This document shows, piece after piece, positions 10,674-20,346 of a stretch of 64,000 nucleotides of DNA (positions are counted from its first letter, which is position 1; the number at the start of each line of letters is the position of its first letter). The DNA lies in contig CAICTM010000013.1 in NCBI GenBank assembly GCA_903772945.1, forward strand, positions 62,001-126,000. Reading direction: 5' to 3'. This DNA is from Seminavis robusta (taxonomy: Eukaryota > Bacillariophyta > Bacillariophyceae > Naviculales > Naviculaceae). The translations under genes were made by a program, and so were the position numbers. The notes under the pieces were generated by a model. It did no database searches, was not told the origin of the DNA, and was given only the letters and a program-made list of their open reading frames with translations.

Positions 10674-12082
10674 GCGCGGCATGACGTGACGAGATTCCAT
10701 TCTGTTACCAAGTCTTCCTGTGCCGTTGACCAATTTTTGCTTGTGTGCGTGTAGAGTCGATCCCAGATGGAGACGTCCATATGACACCCAACCACACTGC
10801 CGATTCTTCAATCGGGTGGGACGACATCCAATGCTTGTGTCAATCAAGCAGTCATCATGGGATGACTTTGGACAAGAAATCAATAGCTGCTAGCCACATG
10901 AATCGATTCTAGCTAGGTAAACACTGAGTCCAGCTACACACGTCCAATATTTTGATGGTCATATTTATTTGTTTTACTTCCGCTGTCACACTAGGCGTGC
11001 GCCCACCCGGTACCTACACTTGCTTCTCGCGCAATGTGATCAAGACTGCCAGCTTGGGGGCTTGAAGCCTTGATGCGTCGGGATGCAAGTGCACCATGTA
11101 TTAATAGCATGGTTTTGCAGAGTTGTTATGTTATGACCGTACCCTTACTGCAGGAACAGCATACGCGTGGGTTACGAGGGTGTGCTCATTTACAGCCATG
11201 GGACATCGCATTCCTTCACTTGGATGTCACTCAGAGCGATCCGTACCCTTTACATTGCTCGTTCGGGCTTGAACGTGGGAACCACAAGAGACCTGAAGTC
11301 AAGACCTTCAATGGAAAGGCACTCAAAGCAGCTCTCAAAGCTACCGGTATCCACACTTCGGAACAACAGAATCTGTTTGTATTCTTCATTGCTTTGTATG
11401 GTTGGTCCTTCAGCACTCGAGCGAGGTAGATACGGTTCGTACTACTCTTGAGCACGGTACACGTACTATGTGGCTAACTTGGGTGGTACTAGTAGAGCTT
11501 TGGGGTATCTTTGCAATCTTGTACCGGTGGCCACCCTACGTCACGCAAAAGGCTTAATTCTAGGACCGTTCAAACACTTCCACATGCTCGCAATTACCTT
11601 GATAATAAGTTTCTATATGCTTCAAATTGGTTATTCAAAGACTTCATGACTGCATCCTTGAGATGAGAGCTACAGTTGTAGCTAGCTAGGTGGTACCGGT
11701 AATAATATCGGCAGTTTGCACTAGTCTAGTACCTTGGCTGTTGTCAAAGCCATCGTCATCATCCTTATTAGTACCGGTACCAGTAGTAGATCATTCCATA
11801 GGAGGAGTCATATCCAAAGGATATTGTGTTACAGTGTACTAGCTAGCTAGTAGCTAGTACTGGAGTTCCAGCACTTGCGCGTTTGACCTTGAAGTACCAC
11901 TGTACAGTACCGGTACCGTGAAAGTATCCGGTACAAAACTGGTGCCTGGAATTGCTCACTAAAACCATACTACGCAATAATCGAATAATAATCTACCATT
12001 TGAGGGAAACGTAATCACATTTGAAAGAAACTAACCTTTCGGTAATACGGATCCCTTCCTATGAATACTGTACAGTGTAGCA
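10674..12082. other. Intergenic region, no gene seen
   Basis: About 1.4 kb with no ORF I can support. It is rich in CTAG and GTACCGGTAC palindromes (for example near 11690, 11775 and 11910). It ends at the left terminus of the palindrome-rich element at 12083. Confidence 0.45.
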
Positions 12083-12170
12083 GACAGGGGGTAGAGAGCA
12101 CTACATACAGCCTGTGCGTATGAACAGGATTTTTAGAGAGCCAGCCTGCAGTCAAATTTTGGCCTGGCAG

Positions 12171-12315
12171 GCGACGCGATTCCTGTGCAATTGTACAGGC
12201 GACGTGATTCCTGTGCAATTGTACAGGATCGACGTGATTCCTGTGCAATTGTACAGGATCGACGTGATTCATGTGCAATTGTACAGGATCCGACCTCCTG
12301 TTCAATTGCACAGGA
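12171..12315. repeat. Left palindrome array (about 30-bp period)
   Basis: Five cores of the type CCTGTGCAATTGTACAGG occur at about 12182, 12210, 12240, 12270 and 12297. The middle ones are separated by a nearly constant GATCGACGTGATT spacer. Each core is a near-perfect palindrome centred on CAATTG. A further related core lies in the left TIR at 12111-12128. Confidence 0.85.
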
Positions 12316-12649
12316 AATCTGGCGTGCTTCTGCATGCTGGTTGAAGGCAGCAATATCTTTTGATTTCCCGAAACCCCTGAGTCGTACAACAAAGCCAGAA
12401 GCACGACAAGCGTTGACAAAATATGGTGCAAGCATTTTAGTGCAAGCATTTTAGTGCGAAACTCAGCAGTATTGGTAGAGAATTCCTTTGGGAGCCAGTG
12501 CACAATAGCAGTGTTGGGCTCCGATCGGTTGCAAGTATTGTGACCGAGTGTTGGAATAAGATTGATTTCCTTTCTGTCTCCATCGTCTTTGAGAGAGCCG
12601 GCTACTTGAATGATTACGGGTGGAGACGTCCATACCTCAATCGTGCATG

Positions 12650-12783
12650 AAACCGACCCTAAAATAGGGTCGGATTAGGGTCGGATTCCCTTTAGGGTCA
12701 GGTTTCGAAACCGACCCTAAAAATAGGGACGGTTTCTGAAAAACCGTCCCTAATTTAGGGTCGGGTTAGAAAAATGTCCCTAT
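12650..12783. repeat. Central foldback cluster of GGGTCGG / CCGACCC
   Basis: Alternating direct and inverted copies of AACCGACCCTAAAATAGGG-type units form at least two nested hairpins, one of them with a variant GGGACGG/CCGTCCC stem. No coding potential. Confidence 0.8.
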
Positions 12784-12902
12784 ATTTGATCATCAGCTTG
12801 ACTGAACGCAGAGGACATGCTTGACTGTAATGCTGAACGTAATGGCAGATCTATTTGTTACTGTTGAGTAATGAGAAAGCCTACCCAGAAAAAAACGTCA
12901 CA

Positions 12903-13186
12903 ATTCCTGTGCATTTGAACAGGAAGTCGAGCTCCTGTACATATGTACAGCCTCCTGTACATATGAACAGGCAGGCCGTCCATTTCCTGTGCATTTGAAC
13001 AGGACGTCGAGCTCCTGTATATATGTACAGCCTCCTGTACATATGAACAGGCAGGCCCTGTGCAATTGAACAGGCGTCGCTATCCTGTTCGATTGCACAG
13101 GAAATGGACGTTTTTGAATTCAGGCCAAAAAAATGGCTGGCCTTGCTCTCAATCTGCAGGCTTCCTCCCTGTTCATATGCACAGGC
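12903..13186. repeat. Right palindrome array
   Basis: About nine cores of the consensus CCTGTNCANNTGNACAGG occur, with centres CATATG, CATTTG or CAATTG. They are arranged as two larger repeats of about 100 bp each plus isolated cores at about 13064, 13083 and 13169. They mirror the left array across the element. Confidence 0.8.
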
Positions 13187-13219
13187 TGTATGTACCGGTA
13201 GTGCTCTCTACCCCCTGTC

Positions 13220-13626
13220 GTACTTTAGCTCAGTAATCGCGACTAAATTCCTGAATAGAATCCACGTTCCGCCTATGTACCGGTACCATAAACCAGAAAC
13301 GTGGACCCAAATAAATAAGCCGAGCGTTCCTTTGGGTTCATAATGGTACTGTTGGAGCAGTAAATATTACCACCGAAAAACTGAGTACTCTGCTGAGCAC
13401 AGTAGACTATTAATACCACTACCGCAAGTCTTGGAAAATGCTTCGTGTCTTTGGATTTAAAAGGTCACTTGCACTTTTAAACTTTCTTGTCGCTTGGGTG
13501 GTGGCATCAATCGTTGCAAAGTGCGAAAGAAAAAATTGGCCACAACGCACCGTCGTTTGTCCTCATTTCTTTCACTTCGATAACTGCTTCAGCAACAGGT
13601 CTATTCAGTGTACTTTTATACGCATC
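13220..13626. other. Upstream region of the Cys-rich membrane protein gene
   Basis: The downstream reading frame is open back to 13438, but the sequence before 13627 does not look like a targeting peptide and is more likely 5' UTR and promoter. No other gene seen. Confidence 0.4.
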
Positions 13627-16314
13627 ATGCCCATCGACACGTCTGCTTCAGTGGCGGAAGCCAGCGCCATTGGTTGGTTTGACTTTGCCATTGCGACGAT
13701 TTGTGCATGGCTGGTGCCTCGACTGATTAGTCGTCAGCGACTATACCATCGAACACTGCGTCGGTCTCCCATGTGGATCAACGAGAAGGTTCGCATGTTC
13801 ATGGACGTCTCGGAGAATCCCCGCGATTTTGCTGAACGCGCCATTACCCGATCCATGCTACAAGCCATTGGAATCTCGGTCTTTATCTATACCGTGACCG
13901 CCCTGGTATTGTCACTGTTGACACGCAATTTGGATTTTCGCACGTCGTACATTGTGGTGGGATTATCCAATTTTGTGGGATCCGCCTTTGTCTTTTTGCT
14001 GTCCTTTTCGGCGCCGCGATGGCTGGGGATCTACTCGAGCCAGCACAGCAACGGCCGTCGCATCCCGTTGGGAGCCAACCTCAAGACACTCTGTATTCGA
14101 GTGCGACTCCAAGTATTCCACACATTCCTCAAAGTCTATCCACTCACGATACCCTTCTTCTTGGGAGCCAGACCCACCACCGTGCCGGCATCGGTCTTTA
14201 TTGGATCCATGCTGGGATTCTTCCTTTGCCTCTCCATTGACTTTGGAAATCGAGAAATCAAAGATCGCAAAAATCTACGCAAATTTGCACTCGCCGTTGC
14301 GGGAGGATTCATTCTCGCGTCGGCCTATCTATTCAGTTATGGATGCAGTTATGTCGAAGAAGTCTGGGGAGATAATCAGGCGGCCGCGGACGACAATCTG
14401 GTAGAAGGAATCGCCTTTTTGTGTTGGACGGTGGCAGGAGTTTTGCTCCACGTCGCCACCTGGAAATATTCCAAAATGATGGTGGCTTCGGGAAAACACG
14501 AAAAGGTCAAACGCCCAAAGACTTTTTTTGGTTCCTCCGTATTCATCTCCCATCGACACCTCGACAATCCGGAAAGCAAACACAAATCACGGTTTTCCAT
14601 GCTCTTGTCCGGCAGAAGCTTGTTCAAATCAACCCGCAACACCAACAGCATTCAGGAACCTGCCAGAACCAGCAATTCGTCCATGGATCATCATCACAGC
14701 AACCACGCTGTCAATAGTCATCCCAGTATACGGCATTTGCAGATTGAACCACCCATTGTCGAAGAAGAGGAGGAGGCGTCCAGATCAACGTCCATACGGG
14801 AGGACCCTTCTTCCTCCAAACTCGATCATTCAACGGCCAAATTGGAAGATGATGATGATCTCGAAAATGTGCACGTCAGTGTTTCCTTTGAAGATGAAGG
14901 TCAACCCGACAAAAACGTCGAGAAAAATGACACGGCATCCACTGTGGTAGAAAACGAAGAATACAAGTGCAGGGATTCCTTCGTAGACGAAGAAAACAAT
15001 CATCGTGGACCAGCAACGGTGAAAGAAGAAGAAAATCTTGACAATCAACAACAGATTGACAACTACAGCAATCACGATCCGCTATCCGGAAACTCGGCTC
15101 ACGAATTTAATGAAAGGATATCGTGCACTGCGGGACCTCCTGGAGTTGACTTGGGATCGAGCAAGCTGGAAGAGGAGGAGGAGGAAGAAGAAGAATTAGA
15201 AGAACCAGATGAAGAGGACTGGGACATGTCCAAACTGCACCTTGTCAACGTCATTTGCTGTGGTCTCAACTGTGGTCCTGGGGGCAAAAAGAAACCCTTT
15301 GCCAAACGAGCTCTCAACTGTTGTAGTTGGACATTTTGGTTTGTGCTCTTGGCGGCGTCCCTGTTCTTTGTCGTACTACTCATTGGGGCGCAGTACCAGG
15401 AAAAGACAGTACGAAGACTTTTGCCACGTGTCAACGCAATTCTGTACGACTTTCAGAATGAGGGGGAGGTGTGTGCCTTTGATGCGCGGGGTGAAAGCAC
15501 TTTGCGGGCCAAAGTCGAAGCGACACAACGAAATTTCACCAACAGAGACGAGGCTCATTCGGCGGGATACTCGGTTTTGCACTGCGGGGCCTGTGGGGCT
15601 TGCAGCAATTATAATGACCTTCGTCAGCAGTACACAACTCGAGAAATTCTGGGACAGGTAGCACTCAAGGTAAGCCAGGACGGTTGATAGTCCAGTACCT
15701 CGAGCGGTGGATTCGATCGGTTCCTCCACGCGACAATAACGAATCGTTGTTCTTTCATCTCTTTTTCGTTTGGTTACTATGAATGCAGTGCGCCAAAAAA
15801 GTCCTCTTTGGTGGCGGTTTTGAGAAACTGAAGCAGTGCACAATGGAAGAAACTTTGTTCCTCGACGCGTGTGCTGCTTGCTGGACACAGGACTATATCT
15901 GCGTCAAGCAGAATTGTATCTTCATTAGCATCAGGGCATTCATGATCAACACAGTCACCAACTTGCAAGTGGGCGAGAATGATGTAACGCCGTCAGCATG
16001 TGAAGAGGTAAGTCTTGTTTCGTTTTTGCTTCTGTACAGGGTCAGGATCTGATGGCATTCCCTTGGTTTGAAACCACTCCTGACCACTCCTGATGCAGGC
16101 AATGTGTGAGGCCACAGAGATCACAGGTTACGTTGGTTTCGTCCCCTGTTCGGGGGCAAGTCGCAGGCGAATGAACGTCACATCCAGCATCGCTAGACCC
16201 GGAAATCAGCAATGCAAAATTGTTGATGTACCAAGTTGGGAACGCTTTTTTGGGCCCAGTACTGGCAACAATGACTTTATTGAAGATTGGAATGCAACAA
16301 CTCTGTACAGGTAG
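13627..16314 (+). CDS. Polytopic membrane protein with Cys-rich C-terminal ectodomain
   Basis: Three exons (13627-15669, 15789-16007, 16099-16314), with GT-AG introns of 119 and 91 nt, give 825 residues. The frame is preserved and the Cys-rich domain continues across both junctions. About seven hydrophobic helices occupy the first 280 residues (for example GISVFIYTVTALVLSLL and MLGFFLCLSI). A long acidic low-complexity loop (about residues 300-540, with a Glu run) is followed by another helix (FWFVLLAASLFFVVLLIGA). The C-terminal domain has a HCGACGACSN motif and many further cysteines (CAACW, CVKQNC, CEAT, CSGAS), consistent with a disulfide-rich extracellular or lumenal module. I do not recognise a named family. 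The 13627 Met is preferred; an open frame begins at 13438. Confidence 0.8.
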
Positions 16315-17672
16315 AAGTTTACATGACAATGAAACATATTCTTTGGTCTGTGTGCCCTGCCGGGATCACGGATCTAGCTAGTAATGAAAAAGTAGGAGAG
16401 GAATGGTTACGGTACACAATGCATAAAGTAAATTGGCTGCTTACGTGACATCCATCTACATCCCTCTCAAATGCATAAATTCCGTAGTGAGCTCGAGAGT
16501 CCTGCCTTGGATTGTGGCGGGTGCTTCCAGCTAGCTAGTTGTCTTGAGGTGGACTGTCACTCCCATCATGAGCGCGGTTCATTCGAGTATCGAATCGAAT
16601 CGAATCAACGACCTTTTTGTGGATTCATTCGAATCGAGTCGAACCCAGACCGTGGAAAGCCAGATCTCGAATCCAAACGTCTTGCCGCAAGGGACATGCC
16701 GCAATGGATCCGAATGAGCCACGCCTGTTGTCGTTGTCTTTGGGACATCATCAATTGGGATAAGAAGACAGAAGTGATTGCGTAGAACAAAACGAGGACA
16801 AAGAAGGAAGGAAAGGCGAAAGAGAATGGCGCAATCTCACAAGATCAGTGAAGCCGGCAGCGGTATCAGGGGGTGCCAAACTCCAGGAACGTGTTTGAGC
16901 ACTATCGGGTCTTGGGAAAACTGCAGCGTCTCAGTTTGAATCAATAGAAGTATCAAAGCTGTTTACTCATTGCATCACAGCTTTGCAAATTCTTTGGGAG
17001 AGCCACATTGATACGGCCGGACGCCTTTTGAATACTGCCATCGTCGTGTGGATTGGTCCTCGTACCGTACCGGTACCAATGGGGAAGAGGTTCGTTCGAA
17101 GGCCGCTGGCAGGTTATGATAGGCCTGCCCATTTTGCTTACGACTGTACAGTATACCTTACATGTGGATACGATCAAAAGGCCACAATTGATAAAACGGT
17201 TTTGTTTAGGCCCGACTTGGTGTGCATGTGAGCAAGACAGCCTCGGGGAGCGCTAGCTGCTCATCAATAGAACCATCAATGGTGAACTATGCATATGATA
17301 CTAGTAAGAGGCAGCTGCAGGGCTACTACAAGTGTAGCTATGATAGATAGAGGGCATAGCCGAACCCTCGGCCTCCCGACCTCTCTAGCTAGCTAGCTAG
17401 CCAGGTAGAGGTGTCATACTAGCTAGTAGAGTACGATACCTGATGATAGCAAGCACGGCGTGTCACGGCATAAAGTCTGGGATTATTGATCGTTGTATGT
17501 GCGGCTGGCGGTTGAGAGTTCGCCTCTCCATTTCGGGTTTTCGGGTGAAGTGATAACGATTCAATCGCTTGCGGCTTCAAGGGCCTGAATGTGAATCAGC
17601 TACAGTCGTAGTGGGACATTCACAATAGTGCGTACATACCCCAGTTGATGTCAGCAACGAGAGGAAGAGGCC
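16315..17672. other. Intergenic region with simple repeats, no gene seen
   Basis: The stretch contains clustered TCGAAT/ATTCGA motifs at about 16575-16640 and a CTAG run at about 17385-17400. ORFs up to about 100 codons occur but show no conserved features. Confidence 0.4.
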
Positions 17673-18434
17673 ATGGAGGGGGCGATAAAGGAATTCGAGG
17701 CGGCGTTTGAGCCCTTCTTGAAGGAATGGTCAACTCGACCGGGTGAGCCGGACTACACGAAAGAGGAGTGTATCCAGATTCGTGTCAATGGCAAGGAGAA
17801 GAAGATCTTCAAGTGTTGGCTGAGAGGAAATGGCAGAGGAGCGAAATCAAAGCTCGCCAAGTTACTTTTGCAGACCAGAGAGGGGTCTCACGCCACCACG
17901 GAGCTGAAGCTTCCCAAAGCAGGCTTCCGAGCCAGCAAAGACCTGACGCTGGAAGCTAAGCAGGCACTTTGTTTTGACATGATTCTGGTCTGGCTTTTAG
18001 TAGGCGATGATGTATTCACTTCAGTGTTCGCGGGATGCCGCCTCTGTTCTCGTGAACTGTATGCGTTGGCAGCCTATCTTGGGCTGGTTCAGTTTCAAGG
18101 CATGATTGAGAAAAACAATTGGGACACCGATCGAATTGGAAATGTAGCTAATGTTGGCGATGTCTCAAAAGATCATCAAGGCGTGGTCTACAAGTTCGTT
18201 CGTTGGAAAGGATGGGGATACATATTGGACAAGGAAACGAGAAAGCAAGTGTGGTTCCACAAGGACTGGGTGGTTCAATCAGCACAGGGACCAACGTTTC
18301 AGGTTGGCGAGGAGTGTCTGTACGATGCAACGATGACCGGACGCGGCAAGAGACCAAATGATCCCAAAGCAGTCAATATCCGCACCCTGTCAGGTACACC
18401 CTTCAAAAAGCATCAGGTTGAGATGTTCTGTTGA
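17673..18434 (+). CDS. Protein with a C-terminal cold-shock-like domain
   Basis: The 253-residue single-exon product has a basic/acidic N-terminal region, a central hydrophobic helix region (CFDMILVWLLV and CSRELYALAAYLGLV, about residues 99-150) and a C-terminal segment resembling a cold-shock domain. In that segment GVVYKFVRWKGWGYIL corresponds to the G-x-V-K-W-F...GFG-I strand with RNP1-like aromatics, VWFHKDWV to the RNP2-like VFVH strand, and FQVGEECLYDA to the following V-F-x-strand. Binding to RNA or single-stranded DNA is inferred from this similarity. The N-terminal half is unrecognised. No leader is visible, so a cytosolic or nuclear protein is likely. Confidence 0.65.
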   Translation: MEGAIKEFEAAFEPFLKEWSTRPGEPDYTKEECIQIRVNGKEKKIFKCWLRGNGRGAKSKLAKLLLQTREGSHATTELKLPKAGFRASKDLTLEAKQALCFDMILVWLLVGDDVFTSVFAGCRLCSRELYALAAYLGLVQFQGMIEKNNWDTDRIGNVANVGDVSKDHQGVVYKFVRWKGWGYILDKETRKQVWFHKDWVVQSAQGPTFQVGEECLYDATMTGRGKRPNDPKAVNIRTLSGTPFKKHQVEMFC

Positions 18435-19375
18435 AGTCACCAATTCACTGTAACCGGTACCGGAAAAAGGGTTCTTCTCGTGCGTGGTGAAACTCCTGTT
18501 GGAGTGTTTGTCGATGTCCTTTCTTCTCAAGAGCGAAATTTCTTATCTGATTGGGGATCTCATTTCATGTGTACAGGTGGAGCTCTACACCACTGCCAGC
18601 TTTATGGTGCCATCTTCGAGTTGCTAGCCCCCCAATGAACCCAATCAAAAATGTTTGCCTGACGATGATCCGGGCCTCCGCTGCTTCCATCATACGGTAT
18701 AGCTAGTACTGTGTCTACTGTTTTAAAAGCTCACAAGACCATTGCAGTATATGCAAAGAAGAATAGAGTATGTAATATTATAGAGGTACCAAGGTATCAG
18801 AATTCATGTCAAAACCATACAGTTCATGCCTTGGTAGAGAAAAGTTCATACACAGCGCTTTGCCACATCACAATGTCTGTAGGATGTATGAAATAAATCA
18901 GATCCGTCAAAGTCGATTGTCTCTCAAGTGATGTCATGCCTCTTCGATGTTAGCCGTATGACCATACGATTTGTAGTGTGCTTTGGGAATTCAATCCATT
19001 GAGTTTTAGTTTTTGGTTTGTTGCTTTCGTTCGGTTTCCACGTCGCACGCGCGCCTGTAGAGTACTCAGGACTCAATCTAGTCACTCCTTTGTTGGTTTA
19101 CTTTCTTTCGCCTTCTCTCCACAAAATGGCGTTTGCGTGGTCTTGGTTTGGTCATTATTTAATTTCAGTCGAGATCGATCGAGACTGGTATTCAGGAGAG
19201 CAGGGAGTGGCACAGAAGAGCTTGGAAAGCTACTACTAGCTAGTAGCCGAGTACATAGTCGATTAATAAGCTACTCGAGTGCTAGCTAGAGATTCGATTG
19301 AGAAGAAAACAAAGTGAAAGCCGAGAAACCGAGCAGCAGCTTGACAAAGTCATTTTCGATTGGAATTTTTGCACA
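18435..19375. other. Intergenic region, no gene seen
   Basis: Short plus-strand ORFs near 18978-19289 lack domains. The stretch before the CS-domain gene contains CTAG-rich sequence (about 19240-19285) and probably its promoter and 5' UTR. Confidence 0.4.
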
Positions 19376-19900
19376 ATGACAGACCCAGCTGCAGAAGAAA
19401 AGGACACCTCTGCGTTGCGAGACAACATCAACAAAAAGGGATCCAACGCGTACTATTTTGCCCATGCCAATACCGCCTCAGGACCAGACTGGGACGGCAA
19501 GCTCGAGCCAAAATTGTTGGCCACGACGTCCTCCTCGGTTTCCGATTCCCAAAACCGACGACACAGTTCCTTTGATGTCAGCAAGAGCAACATTACATCG
19601 TACGCATTTTGTGACGAAGGAGCCACCGTGAAACTGTACATAACAATGGAAGGTGTCGGCGAAAAGTGCACAGAAGAAGACATTACCCTGGAGAATACCG
19701 AGAATTCGTTTTGTTTCGCCATTGAGAATTACAAGGAAGAGCCCATGTGTTTGAGTTTTCTCAAACTGACTGCCGAAGTTTCCAAGGTTACCTTCAAGCT
19801 CAAACCAGATCGAGTAGTTCTCATTCTTCGAAAGGTGGACAAGTCCAAAACATGGCACACAATCAACGACAAGGGAACAGCAGATCATGAAGTCGTGTAA
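19376..19900 (+). CDS. CS-domain protein (CacyBP/SGT1/p23-like)
   Basis: From the ATG at 19376 the product is 174 residues; the frame is open further upstream but the leader there is not convincing. Residues about 22-32 (KGSNAYYFAHA) are followed by a Ser/Thr-rich linker. Then comes a CS-type beta sandwich from about residue 72 to the end: YAFCDEGATVKLYITMEG, FCFAIENYKEE, LKLTAEVS and KPDRVVLILRKVDKSKTWHTI. The pattern ends with the usual 'K-P-D-x-V-x-I-x-L-R-K' strand and Trp. CS domains mediate Hsp90 or ubiquitin-ligase adaptor contacts; that role is inferred from family. Two other CS-type genes occur at 56.5 and 60 kb in this window. Confidence 0.75.
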   Translation: MTDPAAEEKDTSALRDNINKKGSNAYYFAHANTASGPDWDGKLEPKLLATTSSSVSDSQNRRHSSFDVSKSNITSYAFCDEGATVKLYITMEGVGEKCTEEDITLENTENSFCFAIENYKEEPMCLSFLKLTAEVSKVTFKLKPDRVVLILRKVDKSKTWHTINDKGTADHEVV

Positions 19901-20346
19901 TACACTTAAGATGGTATCGGGAGAGATACTGGAGCTATGGAGTTATGTTATACATTGCAAACAATGTCTATGGTGGCGCAAGCTCTGGACGGATGGAAGT
20001 TATTTTGTCAGGAAAGTAATCGGATTTGGTACTGCAATTGGTGTGGTACAAGGCCAAGCAAACTGCATGTTAGACAAAGCAAAGATAAGCTTGAAAGAGG
20101 AATATAGAATTAAAAAGCAACTTTGTCTTCCTTCGTTGGGATCAGAGTCAAGGGAGACACAAATCATCTAGCGACACATCCATGCAACCAACCACCCAAT
20201 GACAGCCAGAGGCTTGCAATGTGTGTGCTCACTGGCGATGATGCCTAGAGCTACCGGTATTCATCATGTCTCCACTTGTACAAATAGTATAATGGCTTTC
20301 TTTACACATAACACATAGCAAAGCGGACCAGCTACAATCTCAGGAT
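19901..20346. other. Short intergenic region between converging genes
   Basis: This lies between the stop codons of the CS-domain gene (plus) and the diflavin reductase (minus). It should hold two 3' UTRs. No gene seen. Confidence 0.4.

Larger units (their letters stand above)
12083..13219. mobile_element. Non-autonomous TIR element with internal palindrome arrays
   Basis: The left end begins GACAGGGGGTAGAGAGCACTAC and the right end is its inverse (CTCTACCCCCTGTC ending at 13219). The inverted match extends inward for about 100 bp with indels, including an inverted CATACAGCCTGTGC and an inverted GGCCAGCC/TTTTGGCCT block. There is no transposase. The interior holds many copies of an 18-bp near-palindrome and a central foldback cluster. 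A target-site duplication is not clear from the flanks. This organisation fits a MITE or foldback DNA transposon with subterminal binding sites; the superfamily is unknown. Confidence 0.75.

Noticed and set aside
12015-12503. 153-162-codon ORFs with repeated peptide units over the palindrome array
   Set aside because: The peptide repetition is a direct consequence of the DNA repeat. Similar frames exist on both strands, and they cross the element boundary.
12171-13186. CRISPR-like array of about 30-bp repeats
   Set aside because: The repeated unit is itself a palindrome with near-identical spacers, lies inside a TIR-bounded element in eukaryotic DNA and has no cas genes.
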